DNA of 64,000 nt from an uncultured Candidatus Saccharibacteria bacterium (GTDB taxonomy: Bacteria; Patescibacteriota; Saccharimonadia; Saccharimonadales; HK-STAS-PATE-42): NCBI GenBank assembly GCA_937871805.1, contig CALMQB010000001.1, forward strand, positions 1-64,000. The letters are read 5' to 3'. Positions 17,010-26,648 of the stretch are shown in pieces; the first letter of the stretch is position 1; every line of letters begins with the position of its first letter. Both the position numbers and the translations under genes were made by a program. Under the pieces are notes generated by a model that did no database searches, had not been told where the DNA came from, and worked only from the letters and a program-made list of their open reading frames with translations.

Positions 17010-18014
17010 ATGAATATCTTAATCACAGGTGGAGCAGGTTTTATTGGAACCAACTTTGTAAATTTAATATCTAAAAAATATCCAGATTACAAAATAACTG
17101 TCGTCGACAAGCTTAACCAGCAGGGCAGGAAAGAGAACCTTGATTCCGTAAAAAGTAAGATTGACTTTCAGAATTTTGACCTCGTTCAATTCGAAAATTT
17201 ATCAAAGCTATTTAAAGAAAAAGAATTTGACTTTGTTGTTCATTTTGCAGCGGAGACCAATGTTGATAGAAGCATCGAAAACCCGCTAGAATTTGTAAAT
17301 TCAAATGTTGTTGCTACCCAAAACTTATTAAGTTTAAGCCACAAACATAACATTAAACATTTTCATCACGTTTCTACTGATGAAGTTTTTGGAGAGTTGC
17401 CGCTTGACCCCTCAATTAAATTTAATGAGGACACGCCTTATGATCCGCGGAGCCCTTACAGCGCAACCAAGGCCGGGAGCGACCACCTCGTCCGAGCCTA
17501 CTTCCACACCTACGGATTGCCGATTACAATAAGCAACTGTTCGAACAATTATGGGCCCTACCAGGTACCTGAAAACATCATCCCATTATTCATCCTTTTT
17601 GCCCTGCACAATAAAAACTTAACAATATATGGTGATGGAAAATCTATCCGAGACTACCTATTTGTTGAAGATCATTGTCATGCAATTGATGCGATCCTTC
17701 ACAGCGGAAAAGCTGGTGAAACCTACTGCGTTGGCGGTGGAGCAGAAAAAAACGGTATTGAAATCGCCGATGCAATTTTAGCGGCAGTCCCAGAAACTAA
17801 ATCAACGAAGAAGTTCGTTAAAGATCGACCCGGTCACGACCTCCGCTACGCCATAGATTACTCTAAACTGAAACGTGAACTTAACTACGAACCTAGCGTT
17901 AGCTTTGAAGAAGGCCTACGAAAAACAGTACAATGGTACAAAGACAACCCAGAGTGGTGGGAGCCAATTATGCAAAACCTCTACATCCCAGACTTCTTAA
18001 AAGAGAAAAACTAA
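17010..18014 (+). CDS. rmlB: dTDP-glucose 4,6-dehydratase
   Basis: The 334-residue protein is a short-chain dehydrogenase/reductase of the RmlB type. It has the NAD-binding GGAGFIGTNFV near the start, HFAAETNVDRSI (about residues 82-93), the catalytic STDEVFGEL (Thr-Asp-Glu), YSATKAGSDHLV with the Tyr-x3-Lys pair, and SNNYGPYQ. It makes dTDP-4-dehydro-6-deoxyglucose, the second step of dTDP-L-rhamnose synthesis. It leads the rmlBCDA set, with gaps of 9, 9 and 22 bp to the following genes. An AAACTTAA motif lies 10 bp before the ATG. Confidence 0.95.
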   Translation: MNILITGGAGFIGTNFVNLISKKYPDYKITVVDKLNQQGRKENLDSVKSKIDFQNFDLVQFENLSKLFKEKEFDFVVHFAAETNVDRSIENPLEFVNSNVVATQNLLSLSHKHNIKHFHHVSTDEVFGELPLDPSIKFNEDTPYDPRSPYSATKAGSDHLVRAYFHTYGLPITISNCSNNYGPYQVPENIIPLFILFALHNKNLTIYGDGKSIRDYLFVEDHCHAIDAILHSGKAGETYCVGGGAEKNGIEIADAILAAVPETKSTKKFVKDRPGHDLRYAIDYSKLKRELNYEPSVSFEEGLRKTVQWYKDNPEWWEPIMQNLYIPDFLKEKN

Positions 18015-18023
18015 ATTTAAATT

Positions 18024-18593
18024 ATGAAAAAAACTACAACCAAAATTAACGGTGTCCACAAAATAACACCACAAACATTTGGAGATGAAAGAGGATTCTT
18101 CGTGGAAACATACAGGAGGCAGTGGTTCCCCGAGGGTCGAGAAATGATCCAAGGAAATAGGGCGGATAGGCAAAAAGGCTCTCTCGTAGGATTTCATTAC
18201 CACCTACACCAAGCTGACTTCTGGTATGTCCCATTTGGTAGGTGTAGGGTAATCCTACACGACCTAAGGGAGGGTTCACCATCCGAAGGAGTAACTGAAT
18301 ACTTTGATCTTGGAGCTAGCGCAGGCGGAGATATGAGCAATTTTGATCACTCCGGTATTTATATACCCCCAGGAGTAGCGCACGCCTTTGTAGCAATAAC
18401 TGATATGACCATCACTTATCTTGTCGACAGTTATTACAACACTAATGATGAAAATGGAGTCCACTATCTAGACCCCAGCATTAAAGCAGAGTGGGGAGTG
18501 GAAGACCCTATAACATCCGACAGGGACAAGCAAAACCCACTGAAAAAGGATATCCCTGAGCTCAAAAAAGCATATTACGGCATCAGAAACTAA
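18024..18593 (+). CDS. rmlC: dTDP-4-dehydrorhamnose 3,5-epimerase
   Basis: The 189-residue cupin enzyme catalyses the third step of dTDP-L-rhamnose synthesis. It has FGDERGFFVETYRRQWFP near the start, the active-site segment LVGFHYHLHQADFWYVP (about residues 53-69) and IYIPPGVAHAFVAI (about 112-125). The GFHYH…QADFW form differs from the GLHYQ form of enteric RmlC and looks like the variant seen in actinobacteria. It sits between rmlB and rmlD in one operon. Confidence 0.9.
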   Translation: MKKTTTKINGVHKITPQTFGDERGFFVETYRRQWFPEGREMIQGNRADRQKGSLVGFHYHLHQADFWYVPFGRCRVILHDLREGSPSEGVTEYFDLGASAGGDMSNFDHSGIYIPPGVAHAFVAITDMTITYLVDSYYNTNDENGVHYLDPSIKAEWGVEDPITSDRDKQNPLKKDIPELKKAYYGIRN

Positions 18594-18602
18594 ACTTAAT
18601 AA

Positions 18603-19466
18603 ATGAAGGCACTGATCACAGGCTCAGACGGGCAACTTGGCACAGAGCTTAGGCTGGCTTTTAGAGACTCCCTGTTCACAGACTCATCGGATTTAGATAT
18701 AACCGACAAGACCGCATTAGAAAAGCTCGACACAAATGGTATTGAAGTAATCATTAACGCGGCCGCCTATACCAACGTTGATGGTGCAGAAAATCCGGCC
18801 CATTCAAGTTTAGCCGAGGCGGTCAACTCTCAAGGAGTAGCCAACCTGGCTCAACTGGCTACGAGACTAAACATCCCACTTGTCCATTTTTCCAGTGATT
18901 ACGTTTTTGATGGCACCAAAGCAGGGGCTTATACCGAACAAGACCCTTTCAACCCAGTCAATACTTATGGCAGAACTAAAGCTAATGGCGACCTGGCAGC
19001 AGCGGAACATGCCGAACATTACATCTTCAGAACATCCTGGGTCGTTGGCAATGGGCCTGGGCCCAACTTTGTAAAGACTATGGCAAAGCTCGCAGAAGGT
19101 GGAGTAGGTCCAGCAGTCATTAATGATCAATTTGGCAGGCTAACTTTTACTAAAACTCTTGCAGAAGCAGTCCAGTTCGCCCTGGAAAATGAAATCCCGT
19201 ACGGAACGTATAACTTAACCAACACTGGCGAACAGGTCAGTTGGTACCAAATAGCTCAAGAAGTTTTTAGACTCACAGGTCACAATCCAGATAGGGTTTC
19301 CCCGCAATCATCTGCAGATTATGCCGATTCAAAAGATCAGAAAGTAGCCCCAAGGCCAGTAAACAGCATGCTTGACCTAAGTTTAATTGAATCCCTAGGG
19401 TTCCGCCCTCCAGACTGGCGTGATACACTAGAGGCATACCTAAGGCACCATAATTTTAGTAATTAA
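18603..19466 (+). CDS. rmlD: dTDP-4-dehydrorhamnose reductase
   Basis: The 287-residue protein has a Rossmann start (ITGSDGQLGTELRLAF), NAAAYTNVDGAE, HFSSDYVFDG and YGRTKANGD with the Tyr-x3-Lys pair. It reduces the 4-keto group in the last step of dTDP-L-rhamnose synthesis. An AAACTTAA motif fills the 9-bp gap between the rmlC stop and this start. No Shine-Dalgarno sequence is seen, so translation may be coupled to rmlC. Confidence 0.93.
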   Translation: MKALITGSDGQLGTELRLAFRDSLFTDSSDLDITDKTALEKLDTNGIEVIINAAAYTNVDGAENPAHSSLAEAVNSQGVANLAQLATRLNIPLVHFSSDYVFDGTKAGAYTEQDPFNPVNTYGRTKANGDLAAAEHAEHYIFRTSWVVGNGPGPNFVKTMAKLAEGGVGPAVINDQFGRLTFTKTLAEAVQFALENEIPYGTYNLTNTGEQVSWYQIAQEVFRLTGHNPDRVSPQSSADYADSKDQKVAPRPVNSMLDLSLIESLGFRPPDWRDTLEAYLRHHNFSN

Positions 19467-19488
19467 AAATTAATTTGTTAGAAAAACT

Positions 19489-20352
19489 ATGAAAGGCATC
19501 ATTTTAGCCGGCGGAAGCGGAACCAGACTTTACCCAATCACCAAAGGTGTCAGTAAGCAGCTCATTCCACTGTACGACAAGCCGATGATCTACTACCCGC
19601 TAACAACCTTAATGGAGGCCGAAATCCGTGAAATCTTAATCATCTCAACCCCAAAAGACTTGCCAAGATTCGAAGAACTTCTCGGTGACGGATCTGAATG
19701 GGGCATAAGCCTAACCTACAAAATTCAAAAAGAACCTAAAGGCCTAGCAGAAGCGTTCACCATAGGTAAGGAATTTATTGGAGACGACAAGGTCGCCCTA
19801 GTTTTAGGAGACAACATCTTCTACGGCACAGAAATGGGTTCTAAGCTCAAAGAATACACCGATGTAGATGGAGGGTTAATCTTTGGCTCTAGAGTCAACG
19901 ACCCCGAAAGATACGGAGTCGTCGAGTTCGATCAAGACCTCAAAGTTAAATCAATTGTTGAAAAGCCGGAACACCCTAAAAGCAAATACGCCATTCCGGG
20001 CCTCTACTTTTTTGATAACAAGTGTGTTGAATATGCAGAGCAAGCCAAACCGAGCGCAAGAGGCGAAATAGAAATTACTGAAATCCACGAAGCCTACCTT
20101 AAGGCAGATAAGCTTAATGTAAACCTACTAGATAGGGGAACTGCCTGGCTCGATACTGGGACGTTCGAAACTCTTCACCAGGCAGGGGAATTCGTAAAAG
20201 TAATTGAGCACAGGCAAGGCATCAAAGTCGGCTGCCCCGAAGAAGTCGCCTTCAATAATGGCTGGATCACCAAAGAAGACCTCAAAAAAATTGCTGAACC
20301 ACTTATAAAAAGTGGCTACGGAAAATACCTCTTAGAAATCGCTCAAGGTTAA
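19489..20352 (+). CDS. rmlA: glucose-1-phosphate thymidylyltransferase
   Basis: The 287-residue protein has the nucleotidyltransferase signature LAGGSGTRLYPIT with downstream SKQLIPLYDKPMIYYPL, the metal-binding LVLGDNIFYG, GVVEFD and the late DRGTAWLDTGT. It joins dTTP and glucose-1-phosphate to give dTDP-glucose, the first committed step to dTDP-rhamnose. It closes the rml operon. The downstream gene runs the other way. Confidence 0.95.
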   Translation: MKGIILAGGSGTRLYPITKGVSKQLIPLYDKPMIYYPLTTLMEAEIREILIISTPKDLPRFEELLGDGSEWGISLTYKIQKEPKGLAEAFTIGKEFIGDDKVALVLGDNIFYGTEMGSKLKEYTDVDGGLIFGSRVNDPERYGVVEFDQDLKVKSIVEKPEHPKSKYAIPGLYFFDNKCVEYAEQAKPSARGEIEITEIHEAYLKADKLNVNLLDRGTAWLDTGTFETLHQAGEFVKVIEHRQGIKVGCPEEVAFNNGWITKEDLKKIAEPLIKSGYGKYLLEIAQG

Positions 20353-20393
20353 ACGCACCAGGAGCCAGCCTTGAGTTCGAGTTAGGGCTCAAC

Positions 20394-21440
20394 TTAAGAC
20401 TTATCCCAAAAGATTATTTTCTTAGCAATCTTAACAGTTAAATAATTCTTAGTTTCTTCTGGAAAACCTGACTTTAGCAACTTTCTAACACCAGAGCTTC
20501 TCACGCCTCTAGACCTGCGCTTATGCTGTATTTTAAGCCGTTGCACAAATTTTTTTGGAATTAAAACCATGAACTTAAGCACACCAAGAGTGACCTGCTT
20601 GCCATTCCCAGTTTTAAACCCACTTATAATTGCACCCGACCATAGGGCAGAGTATCTAATTGAAACACCAGGCAGATATCTTAGCGGAATATTCTTAATC
20701 AATAGCATTGGCTGGTTTTTAATACTCATTCGCACAGTTAAACCGCTAATTTTAGAACTGCTTGCCCCAATGGCATGTCGAACCGTCGCCTTCGGGTTAT
20801 ACATTACCATCCAGCCGAATAATCTGGATCTAAAACTTAAGTCAACGTCTTCGCAGTAAGCAAAAAAATCCTCATCAAACATTCCAACGTCTTCAATCAT
20901 CTTCATACGGTACATTGAGGCACCACCAGAGCCACCAAAGACCTCCTCCTTCTTATCGTATTGACCAGAGTCAATTTCTCCACGCCCACGAGGTGAGGCA
21001 ATTCCCCAGTAATAAAGCTCCTCTCCAGTGGTATCAACACCTTTTCCATCCAATTTTAAAATCTTAGAGGTCGAGATCCCAACTTTAGAGTCTGTGAAGT
21101 TAAGCTTAAGTTCCGCCAACCACTTTGAATCTGCCACCGCGTCTGAATTTAAAAGAGCTACATAATCAAAACCATTTTCTTTCGCCCATCTAAAACCGAT
21201 GTTTGCACCACCGGTAAACCCCAGATTCTTAGCATTCTTAACTAAGTTAATTTTAGTACCATATTCCTTCTCTAAAATCTGATACGAACCATCGGTACTA
21301 CTGTTATCCACCACTAAAATCTCAGTCTTTTCAGTTTGAGCCAGTAAGGAATCAACGCACGACTTTATAATATCTTTGTTATTCCAACAAAGCACAACTG
21401 CCAGTATTTTCTTAGATTCAAGATTATTAAGTTTATCCAT
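20394..21440 (-). CDS. GT2-family glycosyltransferase (rhamnosyltransferase-like)
   Basis: The 348-residue GT-A enzyme has VLCWNNKDIIKSCVDSLL, the nucleotide-sugar Asp in ILVVDNSSTDGS, NLGFTGGANIGF, the DXD-equivalent ALLNSDA, and acceptor-side FFAYCEDVDLSFR (about residues 188-200). The last motif is typical of WbbL/RfbN-like rhamnosyltransferases. The C-terminal part is basic, with a hydrophobic patch that may touch the membrane. It lies convergent to rmlA and likely uses its dTDP-rhamnose product. Confidence 0.88.
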   Translation of the reverse strand: MDKLNNLESKKILAVVLCWNNKDIIKSCVDSLLAQTEKTEILVVDNSSTDGSYQILEKEYGTKINLVKNAKNLGFTGGANIGFRWAKENGFDYVALLNSDAVADSKWLAELKLNFTDSKVGISTSKILKLDGKGVDTTGEELYYWGIASPRGRGEIDSGQYDKKEEVFGGSGGASMYRMKMIEDVGMFDEDFFAYCEDVDLSFRSRLFGWMVMYNPKATVRHAIGASSSKISGLTVRMSIKNQPMLLIKNIPLRYLPGVSIRYSALWSGAIISGFKTGNGKQVTLGVLKFMVLIPKKFVQRLKIQHKRRSRGVRSSGVRKLLKSGFPEETKNYLTVKIAKKIIFWDKS

Positions 21441-21532
21441 TTTACGCTTAAGCTTACTTTAAAGATTTGTAAAAGCTACCTAAAGCTATCCATGTGTTAA
21501 AATTATAACCTAAACCATAAAGAATAAGATTA

Positions 21533-22357
21533 ATGATTGAAGCACGGGCCTTAAGTTCAAACCTTTTCTCAAAGCGCAACAAAGCGCTTCTGAGAGAGCT
21601 GGTCAAAACCGAGTTCAAGCTTCGCTACCAGAACTCTGTGCTCGGCTATGCCTGGAGCCTACTCAAGCCACTTGGGCTTTTTGGAGTTCTCTACATAGTT
21701 TTTACAAAAATATTTAGATTTGGAGACGCCATACCACACTTTCCAGTTTACCTACTGCTAGGAATCATTCTCTGGACTTTCTTTCTAGAGGCAACTGCAG
21801 GGGCACTGATGTCAATCGTCGCCCGGGGCGACCTAATCCGAAAGATATCATTTCCAAAGTACATAATCGTAATTTCAGGCACAATATCTGCCTTAATCAA
21901 CCTATTGCTTAGCCTTTCCGTAGTCCTTATATTTGCCATATTTAATGGGGTCGATTTTGGACCACAAGCTTTGCTTGCACCATTCTTAGTCCTTGAGCTG
22001 TATCTCTTTGCACTTGGAGTTGGGTTAATACTTTCAGCGCTTTATGTTAATTTTAGGGATCTAAGCCATATTTGGGATGTCGTGATGCAGGCAGCCTTCT
22101 ACGCTGTGCCTATAATATATCCACTGCAGTTTGTGATCGACGCAAGTGAAATCGCGGCAAAAATAGTTATGTTAAATCCGATTGCTCAAATTGTACAAGA
22201 TCTACGCTTTAGCCTGGTTACGGAAAGTGCCAAAAGAACATCAGATGTCGTCCAGCTTCCATTTTCACTTGCCCCATACTTAATTGTCCTAGTCACGGTT
22301 ACAGTAGGTGCAGTTTATTTTAGAAAGAAATCAAATTTCTTTGCAGAGCAAATATAA
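21533..22357 (+). CDS. ABC-2 type polysaccharide exporter permease (Wzm/TagG-like)
   Basis: The 274-residue protein starts with the amphipathic helix and RYQNSVLGYAWSLLKPL segment of the family. Six membrane helices follow, among them LLGIILWTFFLEAT, LEVYLFALGVG-type and the late VMQAAFYAVPIIYPL with LNPIAQIVQDLR. It forms the membrane channel for a lipid-linked polysaccharide together with the next gene (Wzt-type ATPase, 10 bp downstream). In monoderm bacteria the homologues export teichoic acids or rhamnans. Confidence 0.92.
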   Translation: MIEARALSSNLFSKRNKALLRELVKTEFKLRYQNSVLGYAWSLLKPLGLFGVLYIVFTKIFRFGDAIPHFPVYLLLGIILWTFFLEATAGALMSIVARGDLIRKISFPKYIIVISGTISALINLLLSLSVVLIFAIFNGVDFGPQALLAPFLVLELYLFALGVGLILSALYVNFRDLSHIWDVVMQAAFYAVPIIYPLQFVIDASEIAAKIVMLNPIAQIVQDLRFSLVTESAKRTSDVVQLPFSLAPYLIVLVTVTVGAVYFRKKSNFFAEQI

Positions 22358-22367
22358 ACATATTACT

Positions 22368-23537
22368 ATGATAAAAAATAACAGAGAAGTAGCAATAAAA
22401 ATCGATGAGGTATCCAAAGACTTTAATCTTCCGCACGAGCTAAACAATAACCTAAAGCAACGACTCTTACACCCGTTAAAGCGAACTTCTACAGAAAAGC
22501 AGCATGCCTTAAAGGATGTCTCATTTGAAATCAAGAAAGGAGACTTCTTCGGAATCGTAGGCCGAAACGGTAGCGGTAAATCTACCTTGCTAAAAATAAT
22601 TGCAGAAATTTACGCGCCCACCAAAGGCAACGTTACTGTAAACGGTAGCTTGACGCCGTTTATAGAGCTTGGTGTCGGATTCAACCCAGAATTAACTGGT
22701 AAAGAAAATGTATTTTTAAACGGGGCAATGCTGGGTTTTTCTAAAAAAGAAATGGCCAGCATGTACGATGAGATTGTAGATTTTGCTGAGTTAGAAAAAT
22801 TTATGGATCAAAAACTCAAAAACTACTCAAGCGGAATGCAAGTTCGCCTTGCTTTCAGCGTTGCCATTCGCGCAAAAAGTGACATTCTACTGCTTGATGA
22901 AGTCTTAGCAGTAGGTGACATAAACTTTCAAAAAAAATGCTTTGACTACTTTAGAGAACTTAAAAGAGAAGAAAAGACTGTGGTTTTTGTAACACACTCA
23001 ATGTACCAGGTCAAGGAATACTGCACCCAAGCTCTCCTGATTGATGACGGAAAAGTAGTCCTAACAAAAGACGTTGACGACACCCTCGATAAGTACCTAC
23101 AAATCATGAATCCCAAAGAAAAAAACACAGAAAAACTCACTAAAGTCAAAACTAAAAAAAAGGCCTTTAAGGTAGAGGACAAAAACATTACCGTAACCGA
23201 GTCAGAAATTTCTCTCGATTTTAAGTTGAGCGGCAAAATTAATAGAAATATAAATTTTGCGGTTGGAATAAAAGATAACGCCATGCAGGCCGCATTAAAA
23301 TACAATTCTGTCTTAGCGAAACACACTGGATACAAAGCAGTTGGCAGCAACGAAGTTAATATTGAAATTAAGTTTATGAATATTCTGGTCGGAGGAACAT
23401 ATTCAGTAGACCTTTCTATGCTAGATGAGAAATCCAACTCAATCGCATCATTTGAAGACATAGCCAGCTTTCACATCAAGAACAGCAAAAGTAACTCTGG
23501 TAACTTATATGGTATTTCGAGCATTAAAGTAACGTAG
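22368..23537 (+). CDS. polysaccharide ABC exporter ATPase (Wzt/TagH-like)
   Basis: The protein has the polysaccharide-exporter ATPase layout. Walker A is GRNGSGKSTLLKIIAEIYAP, followed by the diagnostic FIELGVGFNPELTGKENVF. The signature is NYSSGMQVRLAF and Walker B is DILLLDEVLAVGD. A beta-sandwich C-terminal extension (about residues 265-389) in Wzt proteins reads the end of the glycan chain. The frame reaches back to 22308, inside the permease gene, but the ATG at 22368, 10 bp after that stop, starts at the usual N-terminal sequence. Confidence 0.93.
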   Translation: MIKNNREVAIKIDEVSKDFNLPHELNNNLKQRLLHPLKRTSTEKQHALKDVSFEIKKGDFFGIVGRNGSGKSTLLKIIAEIYAPTKGNVTVNGSLTPFIELGVGFNPELTGKENVFLNGAMLGFSKKEMASMYDEIVDFAELEKFMDQKLKNYSSGMQVRLAFSVAIRAKSDILLLDEVLAVGDINFQKKCFDYFRELKREEKTVVFVTHSMYQVKEYCTQALLIDDGKVVLTKDVDDTLDKYLQIMNPKEKNTEKLTKVKTKKKAFKVEDKNITVTESEISLDFKLSGKINRNINFAVGIKDNAMQAALKYNSVLAKHTGYKAVGSNEVNIEIKFMNILVGGTYSVDLSMLDEKSNSIASFEDIASFHIKNSKSNSGNLYGISSIKVT

Positions 23538-23578
23538 CGTGTATGTGGCATAGTAGTTAAAAATATCAACAAATACTT

Positions 23579-24493
23579 ATGAGTAATAGAAAGAAAATAC
23601 CACTGATTAGTGTAGTAATTACATGCTACAACTACGCAGAATATGTGGAAAAGGCAATCAAAAGCGTCTTGAGCCAGGATTATAAAGATATTGAAATCAT
23701 CATAGTAAATGATGGCTCTACCGACACCAGCGAAGCTGTCATAAAAAAGTCTATTCAGGGCATAAAGAGAGTAATATATCATTTCCAAGAAAACTCAGGC
23801 TCGCCCTCTGCAAGGAACGCAGGGTTCAAAAAATCTAGAGGTGACTATCTCTTATTTCTAGATGCTGATGATGTACTCGAAAAAAATTTTATATCCTCAA
23901 GCTACGAGCAGTCTATAATTGATGATGCGGACATAGTATATACCAATGTCCGATCTTTTGGGGACTATAAAAATCTCAGCGAAAAGTTAGATTTTAACCC
24001 GGACTTAATTTATTTTAATAACTTTATTAGCGTCACGTCTTTGATAAAAAGAGAAGTCATAGCTACCAACCAATTTGATGAAAAAATGAACAGATTGAGA
24101 GCGGATGACTGGGATTTTTTTCTTACTGCAATTGAAGCGGGATTTAAACCAACCCTAAACAAAAAAACTCATCTTAACTACCGCATACAGCCGAAGAACC
24201 AAAGTAGATCAAAAATTGAAGTCCAAATAAAGTCATACCGCCATATTTACTCTAAGCACAGACACAAGAAACCCGGAATAAACTATGCTCTAGGACATTT
24301 TGATGTCGTACTGAACGGACTTGAAATCAGCTTAGTTGAAAATCATAGAATTCAGAAGGAATTATCCAAAGTAAGCGGGGAGTTGGAGAGGGCGCAAGAG
24401 GAAATTTATTTAATCAAAAGTTCCAAAAAATGGCGACTAATTATGCTTTACTCAAAAGCTATTAAAAGAGCAAAAAAGGCATTTAAAACCTAA
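23579..24493 (+). CDS. GT2-family glycosyltransferase
   Basis: The 304-residue GT-A enzyme has VITCYNYAEYVEKAIKSVL, the donor-binding IIIVNDGSTD, NSGSPSARNAGFK and the metal-binding LFLDADDVL (about residues 93-101). The C-terminal 60 residues form a probable coiled coil (KELSKVSGELERAQEEIYL) ending in a basic tail that may bind the membrane or partners. It follows the Wzm/Wzt exporter genes. Its last 11 bp overlap the convergent gene downstream. Confidence 0.88.
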   Translation: MSNRKKIPLISVVITCYNYAEYVEKAIKSVLSQDYKDIEIIIVNDGSTDTSEAVIKKSIQGIKRVIYHFQENSGSPSARNAGFKKSRGDYLLFLDADDVLEKNFISSSYEQSIIDDADIVYTNVRSFGDYKNLSEKLDFNPDLIYFNNFISVTSLIKREVIATNQFDEKMNRLRADDWDFFLTAIEAGFKPTLNKKTHLNYRIQPKNQSRSKIEVQIKSYRHIYSKHRHKKPGINYALGHFDVVLNGLEISLVENHRIQKELSKVSGELERAQEEIYLIKSSKKWRLIMLYSKAIKRAKKAFKT

Positions 24494-25193
24494 ACTTAAT
24501 GAGCGTCCAGATCCCGGTAATACCATCCCTCCAATTGATTTTCTTACCCTCAGCAATAGATCTTGGGTGGTAAGCTATCGGAACTTCTTGGATCTTATAC
24601 CCTTTCTTTGCAACCTTAGCGGTAATTTCCGGACAGAACTCAAACCCTTTACATTTTAGTGGTATAGATTTTAGCAAGTTTGTTTTAAACATCTTGTAAC
24701 AAGTTGGCTCGTCGGTAAGCCTTTGGAGATATAGCAAGTTTGTGAGTTTCGTAAGGAGTTTTCCGCCTATATAAAAGCTCTGGTAACTGTGCTTCGAACT
24801 ATCCTTTCCAAGGAACCTTGAGCCATACAAAACATCTAACTTCCAGCCTACAATCACTTCCAGCATTCTATGCAAGTCTTGTGGGTCATATTCCAAGTCG
24901 GCGTCCTGAACAACGGAATACTCACCACTGGCTATTTTTATAGCTTTTTTAATCGCAGTGCCTTTTCCACCATTCTTCTTCTTTAAGTAAATTACCTTTA
25001 GCTTAGGGTTTTTTTTTATGAATCTTTCAACCTCAGACTCGGTTCCATCGGTACTGCCATCGTTAACAATTACTATTTCAGGCTTGAAGCCCATTCCCAA
25101 ATCTATACTGGCAATTTTCTTTAGTATGCTATATATGCTGGCTTCCTCATTGTAGGCTGGCATTAAAATCGATAGGTACTTTATTTTTGGCAT
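24483..25193 (-). CDS. GT2 polyprenol-phosphate sugar transferase (DPM1-like)
   Basis: The 236-residue protein has SILMPAYNEEASIYSIL, IVNDGSTDGTE, NGGKGTAIKKAI and the metal site VVQDADLEYDP, followed by YGSRFL. This pattern marks the dolichol/undecaprenyl-phosphate mannosyl- or glucosyl-transferases that load a sugar onto a lipid carrier. No C-terminal membrane helices are present. The lipid-linked sugar is a likely donor for the polytopic membrane protein encoded 15 bp upstream on the same strand. Confidence 0.88.
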   Translation of the reverse strand: MPKIKYLSILMPAYNEEASIYSILKKIASIDLGMGFKPEIVIVNDGSTDGTESEVERFIKKNPKLKVIYLKKKNGGKGTAIKKAIKIASGEYSVVQDADLEYDPQDLHRMLEVIVGWKLDVLYGSRFLGKDSSKHSYQSFYIGGKLLTKLTNLLYLQRLTDEPTCYKMFKTNLLKSIPLKCKGFEFCPEITAKVAKKGYKIQEVPIAYHPRSIAEGKKINWRDGITGIWTLIKFRF

Positions 25194-25208
25194 CTCACTC
25201 TAACTTTT

Positions 25209-26648
25209 TTAATTAATTTTTTCACGATTAAACGTAATAATCCCTGCAAGCGAAATTAGAATAACAGAAGGAAAAATGTACCTGTAGTCATAAGCCAATA
25301 CGAACGGTAAGTAAAAAAGTATATATGCTAAGCCCGCCAAGCTCAACAGCTGTCCACCCTCTACCAAGCTACTACGCTTCCTATAAACATAGCAGAAGAG
25401 CACTACGCTATTTAAGATCCAAAAATATGGTCTAAAAATAAAGCCAAAGTCCCGACTAGTAAAGTTCACGTATGTACTAAGTTTTCTTTGCGCACCAGAA
25501 AACTTAGTAGCGACTCCTAGGTCATTTTCTTCCACGCCAGGATACCATATATACTGACCTCCATCTAAAATAAACCCCTTATATAGATCAATCTTTTTAG
25601 AGATATACTCATTTTTATGGCGGATTATCGTGTCTGTCCATAGCCCTTTCAGTTCGTCGTCACCCAAGCTTAGTATACTCGAACTTATTATGTCACCATT
25701 TTTAATTTTACGAGCCTCTTGAGACAGTATGTAGGATGTTCCCAGTGGCGTGGACTGAAACACCTTCTTGAGGTCTACCAGGTACTGCCTTTGGTCTTCC
25801 TGCATATCTTTATATGAAAGAATGTCATCATCGCTTGCTACCCGCAAAATATCATCAACATAAAGTACATTCTGAGGATACAAGTGTTCAACATTCCAAA
25901 TTCGATCAATAGTCTTGGTGAAAGAAAAGAAACCAAGTATGATAAAAAAGGTTAGGATTCCTGCGTTCAAACCTAAACTTAACCATTGTTTTATATTCAT
26001 TCTTTTCACAAAATTAATATCATAGACCTTGGTGAAGTAGGCTGCCATGAATGGAGAGATAATTATTAAGTTATGCCTCATACTGACACCCGATATAAAA
26101 ATTAAAATCGTCCCCACTATGTACACTACTCTGTAATCTTTAAACTTTCTGGTTGCACTAGTACCGACCTTGGAAACTTGAAAGGTTTCAGCCAGTGCAA
26201 TAGTTAAAAGAATAAGGAATGCCCCAAAAACATCCTTCCATAAAACACCAGAAATACTAAGCACCAATGGGCTTATACCAAGCAGGAATGGCAAAAGAGA
26301 GCGTCTAAAAGAGCCCGTCTTAATAAAGACTACACGAGCCATCATAAATAAAGACGCCCACAGAAGGCTGATGCTAAAGATAAGGAGGGAGGAAACCTTC
26401 CCAGTTAAAGTAATTAGGTAATGCCAAATTATTGCCATAACAGGGGGGTGCCAATCCGAGTACCTTCCTGCGACCGCCTGTTCAAGCTGCCAAATAGAAT
26501 CAGAGCTTAAGTTGCCAGGGTAAAAAATTAAGATATTCAGCAAGGCGGCCACGAACGATATAGCAAAAAGGAAGACTACCCAGTGAGACTTAACCAATTC
26601 TTTACTCTTTTTATAGATACTATGCACCATATCAAACACCAGTCTCAT
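25209..26648 (-). CDS. polytopic membrane protein, GT-C glycosyltransferase-like
   Basis: The 479-residue protein has about eleven membrane helices. An early loop carries an acidic residue (NLSSDSIWQLEQAVAG…DWHPP, about residues 52-75), as in GT-C enzymes and the DUF6020-type membrane proteins, where such a loop holds the catalytic Asp. A large external loop (about 230-390) follows. It would use a polyprenyl-phosphate sugar, fitting the DPM1-like gene next to it. Its ATG overlaps the TGA of the upstream methyltransferase gene. The exact family is not certain. Confidence 0.7.
   Translation of the reverse strand: MRLVFDMVHSIYKKSKELVKSHWVVFLFAISFVAALLNILIFYPGNLSSDSIWQLEQAVAGRYSDWHPPVMAIIWHYLITLTGKVSSLLIFSISLLWASLFMMARVVFIKTGSFRRSLLPFLLGISPLVLSISGVLWKDVFGAFLILLTIALAETFQVSKVGTSATRKFKDYRVVYIVGTILIFISGVSMRHNLIIISPFMAAYFTKVYDINFVKRMNIKQWLSLGLNAGILTFFIILGFFSFTKTIDRIWNVEHLYPQNVLYVDDILRVASDDDILSYKDMQEDQRQYLVDLKKVFQSTPLGTSYILSQEARKIKNGDIISSSILSLGDDELKGLWTDTIIRHKNEYISKKIDLYKGFILDGGQYIWYPGVEENDLGVATKFSGAQRKLSTYVNFTSRDFGFIFRPYFWILNSVVLFCYVYRKRSSLVEGGQLLSLAGLAYILFYLPFVLAYDYRYIFPSVILISLAGIITFNREKIN

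Noticed and set aside
20353-20393. Possible tRNA-like T-arm (GAGTTCGAGTT) between rmlA and the GT2 gene
   Set aside because: The gap is only 41 bp, too short for a tRNA, and no other arms can be drawn.
22946-23461. Antisense 171-codon frame inside the Wzt-type ATPase gene
   Set aside because: It is a shadow of the real ATPase frame. The Ser/Phe-rich product is typical of antisense translation.
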